Positions 1 through 7,028 are shown, counted from the first letter of the stretch. The stretch is 19,300 nucleotides of DNA from JALZDI01 sp965653225 (GCA_965653225.1 CBFGZI010000072.1:1-19300); one strand, 5' to 3'. Notes: generated from the letters alone by a model not told the origin. Numbers and translations: made by a program.

Positions 1-1
1 C

Positions 2-104
2 GTGACGCGTCAAACTTTCGCGTGGTGAGGCGTCAAGTTGTCCACCCGACGGCATGGACGCCCATGACTGTCCGACTGGGAACCCCGAAAGTTTGACGCG
101 TCAC
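2..104. repeat. Perfect 19-bp inverted repeat downstream of aroB, terminator-like
   Basis: Positions 2-20 and 86-104 are exact reverse complements over 19 bp, separated by 65 bases. Each arm contains GTGACGCGTCAA, whose core TGACGCGTCA is itself a 10-bp palindrome (3-12 and 94-103). A second, direct copy of the 12-mer with one change, GTGAGGCGTCAA, lies in the loop at 25-36, followed by TTGTCCACC at 38-46. The structure starts 28 bases past the aroB stop, so it could end aro operon transcription. There is no T tract, which is common for actinobacterial terminators. The same 12-mer heads the repeat units at the right end of the window, so this may be a dispersed repeat family rather than only a terminator. 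Confidence 0.7.
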
Positions 105-131
105 CACACCGGTCGATGAGCTCCCGGAGCG

Positions 132-1235
132 TCAGGGAGTCTGGCGGGAAACCTCGCCGTAGGCGGCGGTGAGCAGCTGGGGGTCGGGCGCCTCGAGGAT
201 CGCGGGCCGGGCGATGTCCTCGAGTACCACGAACCGCAGCCGGTCGCCGCGCGACTTCTTGTCCAGCCGCATGGCCTCGTGCAGCTGCTGCCACGACCCG
301 CCGGCGTACGACGTGGGCAGCCCGACCGCCTCCAGCACCGTGCGGTGGCGGTCGGCGGTCGCCTCGTCGAGCCTCCCGGCCAGCCGGGCCAGCTCGGCGA
401 CGTAGACCATCCCGACCGCGACCGCGGCTCCATGTCGGAACTGGTAGCGCTCGACCCGCTCGATCGCGTGCCCGAACGTGTGCCCGTAGTTGAGCATCTC
501 CCGGCCCACTCGCTGACCGGACGACGTGGCCTCCCTCAGGTCGCCCGCGACCACCTCGGCCGTGACCCGGATCCCCCGCTCGACCAGCTCGCGCAGCAGG
601 TCCCCGTCGGGCTCGACGGCCGAGTCGGGGTCGGCCTCTACCAGGTCGAGGATCTTCGGGTCGGCGATGAACCCGCACTTGACGACCTCGGCCAGACCGC
701 TGACGATCTCGTGCCGCGACAGCGTCTGCAGCGCGGCGAGGTCGCACAGCACCCCGGCCGGCTCGTGGAACGCTCCGACGAGGTTCTTGCCCTCGGCGGT
801 GTTGATCCCGGTCTTGCCGCCGACCGCCGCGTCGACCATGCCCAGCACGGTCGTCGGCACGTGCACGACGCGTACGCCGCGCAGCCAGGTGGCGGCCACG
901 AACCCGGCCAGGTCGGTCGTGGCGCCGCCGCCCACGCCCACCACGGCGTCGGACCGGGTGAACCCGCACTGCCCGAGCACCTGCCAGCAGTACGAAGCGA
1001 CCGGCGCGAGCTTGGCCTCCTCGCCGTCGGGCACCTCGATGGCGTACGCATCGAAGCCCTGCTTGACCAGGTCCTCGCGGACTGCCTCCCCGGTGGTCCG
1101 CAGTGCGGCCGGGTGGATCACCGCGACCCGTTGCACCCCGTCACCGAGCAGGCCGGGCAGGTCGCCGAGCAGGTTGCGGCCGACGACCACGTCGTACGGC
1201 TGCGCGGTGGGGACGGTGATGCGGGTGGTGTCCAC
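132..1235 (-). CDS. aroB: 3-dehydroquinate synthase
   Basis: AroB converts DAHP to 3-dehydroquinate, the second step of the shikimate pathway, using NAD+ and a divalent metal in the cytoplasm. The 367-aa product has the expected family length. The NAD-binding segment GVGGGATTDLAGF is at 100-112, followed by VPTTVLGMVDAAVGGKTGIN at 126-145. The metal ligands are read as E183 (GLAEVVK), H252 (NYGHTFGHAIE) and H268 (RHGAAVAVGM); the 16-residue spacing of the two histidines matches the family. The start is GTG at 1235, directly abutting the aroK stop (TGA at 1236-1238) with no spacer, so translation is probably coupled. It is the last visible gene of aroC-aroK-aroB. No 3-dehydroquinate dehydratase follows within the window. 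Identification is secure. Confidence 0.97.
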   Translation of the reverse strand: MDTTRITVPTAQPYDVVVGRNLLGDLPGLLGDGVQRVAVIHPAALRTTGEAVREDLVKQGFDAYAIEVPDGEEAKLAPVASYCWQVLGQCGFTRSDAVVGVGGGATTDLAGFVAATWLRGVRVVHVPTTVLGMVDAAVGGKTGINTAEGKNLVGAFHEPAGVLCDLAALQTLSRHEIVSGLAEVVKCGFIADPKILDLVEADPDSAVEPDGDLLRELVERGIRVTAEVVAGDLREATSSGQRVGREMLNYGHTFGHAIERVERYQFRHGAAVAVGMVYVAELARLAGRLDEATADRHRTVLEAVGLPTSYAGGSWQQLHEAMRLDKKSRGDRLRFVVLEDIARPAILEAPDPQLLTAAYGEVSRQTP

Positions 1236-1775
1236 TCAGCCCACCGTCTTCGCGATCTCGTCCGCGACGTCGTCGGGGGTGCGGCCGCTGGTGTCGACGG
1301 TCAGCGTGGCCACCTCCACGTACAGCGGGTGCCGCTCGTCCAGCAGCGCCTTGAGCCGCCCGCGTACGTTGCCCAGCAGCAGCGGCCGGCTGGTGTCCAG
1401 ACCGACCCGGCGCGCGGCGTCGGCCAGGCCGACGTCGAGGAACACCACGCGGTGCCCCGCCAGCAGCCCGCGGTTGCCCTCGTCGAGCACCGCTCCCCCG
1501 CCCAGCGCCAGCACGCCGCGGTGCTCGGACAGCGCGGTGCGCACCGCCTCCCGCTCGAGGGCGCGGAACGCCGCCTCCCCCTGGTCGACGAAGATGTCGG
1601 CGATCTCCTGGCCGGTGGCGGCGACGATGTCGGCGTCGGTGTCGCGCAGGTCCACGCCGAGGCGCTGCGCGAGCAGGGCGCCGACCGTGCTCTTGCCCGA
1701 GCCGGGCGGACCGACCAGCACCGCGACCGGCGGGCCGGAGTCGCCCGCCGTCGGGCCGGTGGCCGGACCCGTCAC
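1236..1775 (-). CDS. aroK: Shikimate kinase
   Basis: AroK phosphorylates shikimate to shikimate-3-phosphate with ATP in the cytoplasm. The 179-aa product has a Walker A loop GPPGSGKST at 22-30, the DTD motif at 45-47 that holds Mg2+ and shikimate, R71 in FRALE and the GGG of the shikimate site at 92-94. R130 (SRPLL) of the lid and R148 (ERHPLY) correspond to R117 and R136 of the M. tuberculosis enzyme. The start is GTG at 1775, sharing GTGA with the aroC stop (4-nt overlap). The same frame stays open far upstream into aroC, but that part is an out-of-frame shadow with no kinase similarity. A short Gly/Pro/Thr-rich leader of about 15 residues precedes the first strand. Confidence 0.96.
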   Translation of the reverse strand: MTGPATGPTAGDSGPPVAVLVGPPGSGKSTVGALLAQRLGVDLRDTDADIVAATGQEIADIFVDQGEAAFRALEREAVRTALSEHRGVLALGGGAVLDEGNRGLLAGHRVVFLDVGLADAARRVGLDTSRPLLLGNVRGRLKALLDERHPLYVEVATLTVDTSGRTPDDVADEIAKTVG

Positions 1776-2950
1776 CGGAACCTCAGCGCGCTGAGGTAGG
1801 CGTCGTGGTTGCGCCGGGTCTCGGGCACCGAGTCGCCGCCGAACTTCTCCAGCACCGCGTCGGCGAGCACCAGGGCCACCATCGCCTCGGCGACGACACC
1901 GGCGGCAGGGACCGCGCACACGTCCGAACGCTGGTGGTGGGCCACCGCCTCCTCCCCGGTCGCGACGTCGACGGTGCGTAGCGCGCGAGGCACGGTGGAG
2001 ATCGGCTTCATCGCCGCGCGCACCCGCAGCACCTCGCCGGTGGACATCCCGCCCTCGGTGCCGCCGGAGCGACCCGTCGCACGCCGGATGCCCTCCGGAC
2101 CGGTGGTGATCTCGTCGTGTGCCGCGGAGCCGCGCGAGCGGGCGACCTCGAAGCCGTCGCCGAGCTCGACGCCCTTGATCGCCTGGATCCCCATCAGCGC
2201 ACCGGCCAACCGGGAGTCCAGCCGGCGGTCCCAGTGCACGTGGCTGCCCAGGCCCGGCGGCAGGCCGTGTACGACGACCTCGACCACGCCGCCGAGCGTG
2301 TCGCCGTCCTTGTGGGCCTGGTCGATCTCCTCGACCATCGCCTTGCTCGCGTCCGGGTCGAGGCAGCGCACCGGGTCGGCGTCGAGCCGGGCGACGTCGT
2401 CGGGTGCCGGGATGCTGCCGTACGGCGCCTTCGCCGCGCCCAGCTCGACGACGTGGCTGACCAGGCCGGCGCCGATGCTCTGGTCGAGGAACCGCGCGGC
2501 CACCGTGCCCAGCGCCACCCGCGCCGCGGTCTCCCTGGCCGACGCCCGTTCGAGCACCGGACGGGCCTCGTCGAAGTCGTACTTCTGCATGCCCACGAGG
2601 TCGGCGTGACCCGGGCGTGGTCGGGTCAGCGGGGCGTTGCGGGCCAGGCCCGCCAGCACGTCCTCGTCGACGGGGTCGGCGGCCATCACCTGCTCCCACT
2701 TGGGCCACTCGGTGTTGGCGACCCTGATCGCCACGGGGCTGCCCAGCGTGCGGCCGTGCCGGATACCGCCCTGGATGTCCACCTGGTCCTGCTCGAACTT
2801 CATCCGCGCGCCGCGACCGTAGCCGAGCCGGCGGCGCGCCAGCGCGTCGGCGATGTCCTGGGACGTGACCTCGACCCCGGCGGGCAGACCCTCCAGGATC
2901 GCGACCAGGGCGGGGCCGTGGGACTCCCCCGCGGTGAGCCAGCGCAACAT
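1772..2950 (-). CDS. aroC: Chorismate synthase
   Basis: AroC eliminates phosphate from EPSP to give chorismate, using reduced FMN. The 392-aa product has the length of actinobacterial homologues. Visible signatures are GESHG at 8-12 with catalytic H11, RPRPGHADL at 110-118 with the second catalytic histidine H115, the FMN-binding stretch GRSGGTEGGMSTGE at 293-306 and RSDVCAVPAAG at 341-351. The start is ATG at 2950, giving MLRWLTAGESHG as in homologues; the frame is open further upstream but has no family similarity there. No convincing Shine-Dalgarno sequence precedes this ATG. It is the first gene of the aroC-aroK-aroB operon and overlaps aroK by 4 nt. Its upstream region is shared with the divergent secreted-protein gene. 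Confidence 0.97.
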   Translation of the reverse strand: MLRWLTAGESHGPALVAILEGLPAGVEVTSQDIADALARRRLGYGRGARMKFEQDQVDIQGGIRHGRTLGSPVAIRVANTEWPKWEQVMAADPVDEDVLAGLARNAPLTRPRPGHADLVGMQKYDFDEARPVLERASARETAARVALGTVAARFLDQSIGAGLVSHVVELGAAKAPYGSIPAPDDVARLDADPVRCLDPDASKAMVEEIDQAHKDGDTLGGVVEVVVHGLPPGLGSHVHWDRRLDSRLAGALMGIQAIKGVELGDGFEVARSRGSAAHDEITTGPEGIRRATGRSGGTEGGMSTGEVLRVRAAMKPISTVPRALRTVDVATGEEAVAHHQRSDVCAVPAAGVVAEAMVALVLADAVLEKFGGDSVPETRRNHDAYLSALRFR

Positions 2951-3205
2951 GGCGCTCAGTGTTCCATCGCGCGGCGCCCGCTCCCGCCCGCGGGTCGCAT
3001 GCTGGATCGCGCGGACAGCCGTTGGGACGGTCGATGGAACAGCCGTCGGTCCTTGCGTCGGCCAAGGTAATTGACCCGGCAATGACCCGACCGGGCCATG
3101 TACACCCACGGTCGGCAGGAGGGAGGCTGCGGGGGTCCGGGGGGAGCAGAACCTGCGCACCGCACACGGCGCGTTCTGTCTAGCTAGTTTGGGGGAGCCG
3201 TGTTC
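2951..3205. promoter_or_regulatory. Divergent intergenic region between aroC and the secreted-protein gene
   Basis: This 255-base gap separates aroC (minus) from the gene at 3206 (plus), so it must carry promoters for both. Candidates are weak. On the minus strand a TACCTT hexamer (3064-3069) could be a -10 for aroC. On the plus strand TTGACC (3071-3076) resembles a -35 but has no good partner, and TAGTTT (3185-3190) resembles a -10. The short open frames inside have no recognisable product and Arg/Pro/Ser-rich composition. I see no riboswitch or tRNA-like structure. Confidence 0.35.
3191..3197 (+). promoter_or_regulatory. Shine-Dalgarno that decides the start of the secreted-protein gene
   Basis: A purine-rich GGGGGAG at 3191-3197 lies 8 nt before ATG 3206 and only 2 nt before the in-frame GTG 3200. 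The spacing favours ATG 3206, which also gives the cleaner signal peptide beginning MKRRHIV. Confidence 0.6.
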
Positions 3206-3838
3206 ATGAAACGGCGTCACATTGTCTCGTTATCTGCTGCACTGATCGCATCGGCGGCCGTCTCCGTGCCCGCGGCCGTACCGGCCTCGGGAGCCACCAC
3301 CGCCACACTCTTCGCGTTCGAGATCTTCGCGCCCGACGTGGGTGCAGCGCCCGGTCCGCGCTGCGCTGCCAACGCCGCGGACGCGCAACCCGCCCCGTCG
3401 GCCGACCTGCCCAGCGGCACGGTACCCGACGCGGTCATCCTGGGCTCGCTCCCGAACGGCATCCGCGGCTGCCGGGTGATGGTCAGCATCGGCGCGCAGC
3501 GGTTCGCCGTCTACAAGAGCGCGCAGACCCAGATCCGCAAGCCCGCGCTGCTGCGCAACGGGGTCAAGGTCGTCGCGGCCCGCGACGAGCGGACGGGAGT
3601 GCTTGTCGCCGAGCGGTTCATCGGCCGCAAGGTCGCGCGCAACGAGATCACGCGTTCCTTCACCGCCACTGTGACCGTCGACAGCACAGGGAACGACTGG
3701 GTGACGACGGAGGTCGGCGGGCTGGGCCGGCAGTTCACCTTCGACACCACCACCGCCCCCGCCGACATCGAGCCCGGCCTCGGCGTCGGAGACCAGGTGG
3801 CGGTGCAGTTCGACACCGTCGCGCCGCCACCCTGCTGA
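3206..3838 (+). CDS. Secreted protein of unknown function
   Basis: I do not recognise this 210-aa protein. It begins with a classical signal peptide: MKRR, a hydrophobic stretch at about 6-20, and an Ala/Pro-rich end near VPASGA (about 24-30) where signal peptidase I could cut. No lipobox cysteine is placed for lipidation. The mature part has three cysteines, the last being the C-terminal residue. Two beta-rich stretches, about 75-140 and 150-205, each combine alternating hydrophobic strands with phrases such as NGVKVVAARDERTGVLVAERF and GLGVGDQVAVQF. This resembles the small OB-like domains of secreted DUF5666-type proteins, but the match is by eye only. It has its own Shine-Dalgarno and a downstream hairpin, so it is probably monocistronic. 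It runs against the strand of the aro genes around it. Confidence 0.8.
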   Translation: MKRRHIVSLSAALIASAAVSVPAAVPASGATTATLFAFEIFAPDVGAAPGPRCAANAADAQPAPSADLPSGTVPDAVILGSLPNGIRGCRVMVSIGAQRFAVYKSAQTQIRKPALLRNGVKVVAARDERTGVLVAERFIGRKVARNEITRSFTATVTVDSTGNDWVTTEVGGLGRQFTFDTTTAPADIEPGLGVGDQVAVQFDTVAPPPC

Positions 3839-3864
3839 GCCGGAGCGCAGCACACACACGACCC

Positions 3865-3922
3865 AGAAGGGGCAGCGCGGTGCGCCCATCCACCAACGTG
3901 GGTAGGCGCGCCGGCCCCTTCT
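3865..3922 (+). terminator. Long hairpin after the secreted-protein gene
   Basis: AGAAGGGGC (3865-3873) pairs exactly with GCCCCTTCT (3914-3922). The bases between can fold further: GCGCC pairs with GGCGC and a mostly paired CATCCAC/GTGGGTA segment closes a small loop near 3891-3898. The stem lies 27 bases past the stop at 3838 and 139 bases before rtcB, so it probably ends the upstream transcript. Only a weak T-rich tail (TTCTTGT) follows. Confidence 0.7.
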
Positions 3923-3987
3923 TGTCCGGTGCGGGTGCAGCCTTCTCTCTTGCGGTCCGGTAGCCCTCCTGACCGACACGACTGCAG

Positions 3988-3997
3988 CCCGATCGGG
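3988..3997. promoter_or_regulatory. 10-bp palindrome upstream of rtcB
   Basis: CCCGATCGGG is a perfect palindrome 64 bases before the rtcB start, in the only region available for its promoter. It could be an operator, but palindromes of this size are expected by chance in GC-rich DNA. No clear -10/-35 pair was found around it. Confidence 0.2.
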
Positions 3998-4061
3998 TCG
4001 TACCGCGCGCGGGCGCCAAATGCATTGGCCGACTTCCGCCGGAGACGCAAGAGTTGGCTTC

Positions 4062-5234
4062 ATGGAGCGGATCGGCAAGAGGTTGGTGAGCTGGGCGTCG
4101 CTGCTCGACGAGAAGACGCGCGCGCAGGCAGAGATGACGGCGAGCATGCCGTTCATCCACCCGCACCTGGCGCTGATGCCCGACGCACACCTCGGCAAGG
4201 GCGCCACGGTGGGGTCGGTGATCCCCACCCTCGGCGCTGTGATCCCGGCCGCAGTCGGGGTGGACATCGGCTGCGGGATGATCGCCGTGCAGACACAGCT
4301 CGGCGCCGCTGAGCTGCCGCGCGACCGTCGGCCGCTGCGCGAGGCGATCGAGCGCGCCGTGCCGCTGTCGGCGGGCAGGTACAACGACGGGGTCGTGATG
4401 GAGCACACCAAGCGTCGAGTCGACGAGATGGAGACCGACGCCGACGACGTCGGCCTCGACCCCGACGCGTACGACCGCAACTGGCGGCTGCAGCTGGGCA
4501 CGCTGGGTTCCGGTAACCACTTCATCGAGGTCAGCCTCGACGAGAACGACGACGTGTGGCTGTTCCTGCACTCGGGGTCGCGCGGCGTAGGCAACAAGAT
4601 CGCGCAGCACCACATCAAGATCGCCCAGCAGCTGTGCAAGCAGTGGTGGGTCGACCTGCCCGACCGCGACCTGGCGTACCTGGTGGAGGGCACCGAGGAG
4701 TTCGCGACCTACATCCGCGACCTGCGGTGGGCACAGAAGTTCGCGCTGCTCAACCGCGAGGAGATGATGGACCGCGTCGCCACCTGTTTCGCCGAGTGGG
4801 CGGGCCTGGACGACGTACGGCCGCGCGAGCAGATCAACTGCCACCACAACTACACGACGCAGGAGCGGCACTTCGGCAAGAACGTGTGGCTGTCGCGCAA
4901 GGGCGCGATCCACGCCGGGGCGGGCGTGCCCGGGGTGATACCCGGCTCGATGGGCACCCGCTCCTACATCGTCGCCGGCAAGGGCAACCCGGTCGCGCTG
5001 AACAGCTCGCCGCACGGCGCGGGCCGTGCCTACAGCCGTACGGCGGCGCGGAAGCGGTTCACCCGCGAGGACCTGCAGGCGGCCATGGGCACCATCGAGT
5101 ACCGCCACACCGACGCGTTTCTCGACGAGATCCCGGGCGCGTACAAGGACATCGACGTGGTGATGCGCGACGCCGCGGACATGGTCGAGGTGCGGCACGT
5201 GCTGCGGCAGATCGTCAACGTCAAGGGCGACTGA
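4062..5234 (+). CDS. rtcB: RNA-splicing ligase RtcB (3'-phosphate RNA ligase)
   Basis: RtcB joins RNA 2',3'-cyclic phosphate or 3'-phosphate ends to 5'-OH ends, using GTP and Mn2+, in tRNA or rRNA repair. The 390-aa product is slightly shorter than the 408-aa E. coli enzyme. Metal-site motifs are GVDIGCGM (66-73, with D68 and C71), LGSGNHF (148-154), LHSGSRG (169-175) and NCHHNY (259-264). The histidine guanylylated during catalysis corresponds to H318 in SSPHGAGRAYSR, and the C-terminal VKG (387-389) carries the conserved lysine. ATG 4062 gives MERIGKRLVSWAS, matching family N-termini; an in-frame ATG at 4020 adds 14 residues without similarity. Only a weak AAGAG precedes the start. There is no archease, rtcA or rtcR nearby, so it stands alone between two terminators. 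Confidence 0.95.
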   Translation: MERIGKRLVSWASLLDEKTRAQAEMTASMPFIHPHLALMPDAHLGKGATVGSVIPTLGAVIPAAVGVDIGCGMIAVQTQLGAAELPRDRRPLREAIERAVPLSAGRYNDGVVMEHTKRRVDEMETDADDVGLDPDAYDRNWRLQLGTLGSGNHFIEVSLDENDDVWLFLHSGSRGVGNKIAQHHIKIAQQLCKQWWVDLPDRDLAYLVEGTEEFATYIRDLRWAQKFALLNREEMMDRVATCFAEWAGLDDVRPREQINCHHNYTTQERHFGKNVWLSRKGAIHAGAGVPGVIPGSMGTRSYIVAGKGNPVALNSSPHGAGRAYSRTAARKRFTREDLQAAMGTIEYRHTDAFLDEIPGAYKDIDVVMRDAADMVEVRHVLRQIVNVKGD

Positions 5235-5289
5235 GGCCTCGGCCGGCGTCGCGGCGCCGGCGCGGCTGTCCTTCCCACGGCGAGTGGTC

Positions 5290-5319
5290 GCTTCCCTCGG
5301 TTCATCCGCCGAGGGAAGC
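5290..5319. terminator. Bidirectional hairpin between convergent rtcB and prepilin peptidase genes
   Basis: GCTTCCCTCGG (5290-5300) pairs perfectly with CCGAGGGAAGC (5309-5319) around an 8-base loop. It lies between the ends of two convergent genes (stops at 5234 and 5359), so it can serve both strands. A second, smaller GC hairpin, GCCGGCG (5242-5248) with CGCCGGC (5255-5261), sits just after the rtcB stop. Neither is followed by a long T tract. Confidence 0.8.
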
Positions 5320-5358
5320 ATCCACAACACCCGGTTACGTGGCTTGTGGGCCCCGGCC

Positions 5359-6057
5359 TCAGCCGGCGTACCAGGCCGCCAGCGGCGGGCCGAGCAGCAC
5401 GCCCACCAGCGCGCCCAGCAGCATGAACGGGCCGAACGGGTAGCGCTTGCGGTCGACCACGCGCAGCAGCGCCAGCAGCCCGCCGCCGAACGCGCCGAGC
5501 AGGAAGCCCGCGTAGACGCCGACGAACAGCTCGGCCCAGCCGAGCCAGCCCAGCGCGATGCCGAGCACGCCGGACAGGCGCACGTCGCCGTAGCCCATGC
5601 CCTTCGGGTAGACGAACCAGAGCAGGAAGAACAGCCCGCCGGCCACCAACCAGCCCAGCGCCGCTCGCAGCAGCGCGCCCCAGTCGCCGCTGACCGCCGA
5701 GGCGAGCACGGCCAGCGCGGCGACGACGGCGTACGACGGCCCGACCAGCCGGGTGGGCAGCAGCCGGGTGCGCCAGTCGATGTAGGCGAGGACGACGCCG
5801 ACCACCCCGATGTACAGCCACATCGGCAGCGGCGCCGACGGACCCAGCGACCACGCCAGCAGCGCGCAGGTGGCCGCCGCCGCGATCGCCAGCGTCGCGG
5901 CCAGCCCGGGCGCCTCCGCCAGCCGGCGGTAGCTCGTCTTGTCCTTGGCGTCGTCGGGGTCCGACGGCTCGGGCAGGGCGGCGATGACGCGCGGCCCGGC
6001 CGCCCCGCCGAGGGCACCGACGACAGCAGCGACGATCACAGCCAGCGACGTATCCAT
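5359..6057 (-). CDS. Prepilin peptidase, A24 family, without methylase domain
   Basis: A24 aspartyl proteases cut the leader of type IV pilin-like precursors at the inner face of the membrane. This 232-aa protein has about six to eight hydrophobic segments. The two catalytic aspartates are D94 in YIDWRTRLLP (92-101) and D158 in GMGYGDVRL (153-161). It lacks the N-terminal methyltransferase domain and its zinc cysteines; the only cysteine is C64. The size fits the short actinobacterial type, like the peptidase beside aroE in mycobacteria. ATG 6057 lies 10 nt after the aroE stop, and it is the last gene of the long minus-strand cluster. No pilin, ATPase or other pilus gene is in the window, so its substrate must be encoded elsewhere. 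Confidence 0.9.
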   Translation of the reverse strand: MDTSLAVIVAAVVGALGGAAGPRVIAALPEPSDPDDAKDKTSYRRLAEAPGLAATLAIAAAATCALLAWSLGPSAPLPMWLYIGVVGVVLAYIDWRTRLLPTRLVGPSYAVVAALAVLASAVSGDWGALLRAALGWLVAGGLFFLLWFVYPKGMGYGDVRLSGVLGIALGWLGWAELFVGVYAGFLLGAFGGGLLALLRVVDRKRYPFGPFMLLGALVGVLLGPPLAAWYAG

Positions 6058-6067
6058 GACGCAGAGC

Positions 6068-6997
6068 CTATGGGGTGCCCGGCTGGATGCGCGCGAGCGC
6101 GGCCTCGCCCGCGGTTCGCATCGCCGCCAGCGGCGCCTCGGCGCAGCCGGTCATCAGCTCGACCTGACGGGTGGCCTGGTGCACCAGCAGGTCGAGCCCG
6201 CCCAACAGGGTGCGGCCGGCGGCCGTTGCGGCCCGCGCCAGCGGAGTGGGCCACGGGTCGTAGATGACGTCGAACAGGACGTCCGCGGCGGCCACCAGCG
6301 CGTCGGCGTACGGCTCCTGCGCCGACGCCGGGATCGTGCACACGACGAGGTCGGCGCGTCCGACCCCGCCAGCACCGACGTCGTCCAGCGTCGCCACCCG
6401 CACCTGCGGCCACGGTTCCAGCCGGGCCGCGACCGCCAGGGTCTCCTGCGCCCGGGCCGGCTCCCGCACCAGCAGGGTGAGGTCGCGGCAGCCGAGGCTG
6501 GACAGCGCGAGCAGCGCGGAGGTCGCGGTCGCGCCGCCACCGACGACCGTCGCCGTGTCCACCTGCTGCACACCGCGCTCGCCCAGTGCCCGCACCATCC
6601 CGGGCACGTCGGTGTTGTGGCCAGAGCGTGACCCGTCGTCACCGATCACCACGGTGTTGGCAGCACCGGCCAGCCGCGCGGTGGCGGACACCTGCGCGAG
6701 CAGCGGCACCACCCTCCGCTTCAGCGGCATGGTCAGCGACAGGCCCCGCCACTCCGGACCCAGCGACTCGAGGAAGCCGGCGAGCCCGTCGGCGGTGACC
6801 TCCACCGCGTCGTAGCGCCAGTCCAGCCCCAGCTCGCGGTAGGCGGCCCGGTGCAGCACCGGGGACAGCGAGTGCGAGACCGGGCTGCCCAGCACGGCAC
6901 ACCGACGATGACCGGGCATTTCGCCCACGCCGGGCCCAACGTCGGGCCCGGCGTCCGGCCCGGCGTCGGGCACCGCTCCGCGGTCAGCCCCGGTCAT
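6068..6997 (-). CDS. aroE: Shikimate dehydrogenase (NADP+)
   Basis: AroE reduces 3-dehydroshikimate to shikimate with NADPH. The 309-aa product includes SPVSHSLSPVLH (38-49) of the substrate site, K93 in SLTMPLK (the catalytic lysine position), GAANTVV (111-117), GHNTD with D130 (the catalytic aspartate position), the nucleotide loop GGGATA (153-158) and Q274 in GLDLLVHQATRQVE. The start is uncertain. ATG 6997 has a GAGG 11 nt upstream and adds a 26-residue leader containing a DAGP-type repeat; ATG 6919 gives MPGHRRCAVLGSP, closer to typical AroE N-termini, but has no clear Shine-Dalgarno. ATG 6997 starts 31 nt after the mltG stop. The gene is separated from aroC-K-B by the prepilin peptidase and the two plus-strand genes. 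Confidence 0.93.
   Translation of the reverse strand: MTGADRGAVPDAGPDAGPDVGPGVGEMPGHRRCAVLGSPVSHSLSPVLHRAAYRELGLDWRYDAVEVTADGLAGFLESLGPEWRGLSLTMPLKRRVVPLLAQVSATARLAGAANTVVIGDDGSRSGHNTDVPGMVRALGERGVQQVDTATVVGGGATATSALLALSSLGCRDLTLLVREPARAQETLAVAARLEPWPQVRVATLDDVGAGGVGRADLVVCTIPASAQEPYADALVAAADVLFDVIYDPWPTPLARAATAAGRTLLGGLDLLVHQATRQVELMTGCAEAPLAAMRTAGEAALARIQPGTP
6920..6967 (-). repeat. 12-bp tandem repeat at the 5' end of aroE (DAGP repeat)
   Basis: Read on the minus strand, four 12-nt units follow one another: GACGCCGGGCCG, GACGCCGGGCCC, GACGTTGGGCCC and a diverged GGCGTGGGCGAA. If translated from ATG 6997 they give DAGP-DAGP-DVGP-GVGE. The repeat ends exactly before the alternative ATG at 6919. 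Such arrays change length by slippage, so this leader may vary between strains. Confidence 0.75.
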
Positions 6998-7028
6998 CGC
7001 CGCACCGGCCTCACGGCCGGTCCGGCGC

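Noticed and set aside
279..1799. Plus-strand open frame of about 500 codons opposite aroB and aroK
   Set aside because: It is a shadow of two genes with full catalytic motifs; no recognisable domain.
2956..3165. 69-aa minus-strand open frame upstream of aroC
   Set aside because: Composition rich in Arg, Pro and Ser, no clear ribosome-binding site and no family resemblance; treated as intergenic.
1776..3167. N-terminal extension of aroK running through aroC in another frame
   Set aside because: The extension is an out-of-frame reading of aroC. Kinase homology begins at the GTG at 1775, which overlaps the aroC stop.
3735..6017. Minus-strand open frame of about 760 codons across rtcB
   Set aside because: It is antisense to rtcB, whose catalytic motifs are intact, and its composition has no protein-like domain structure.
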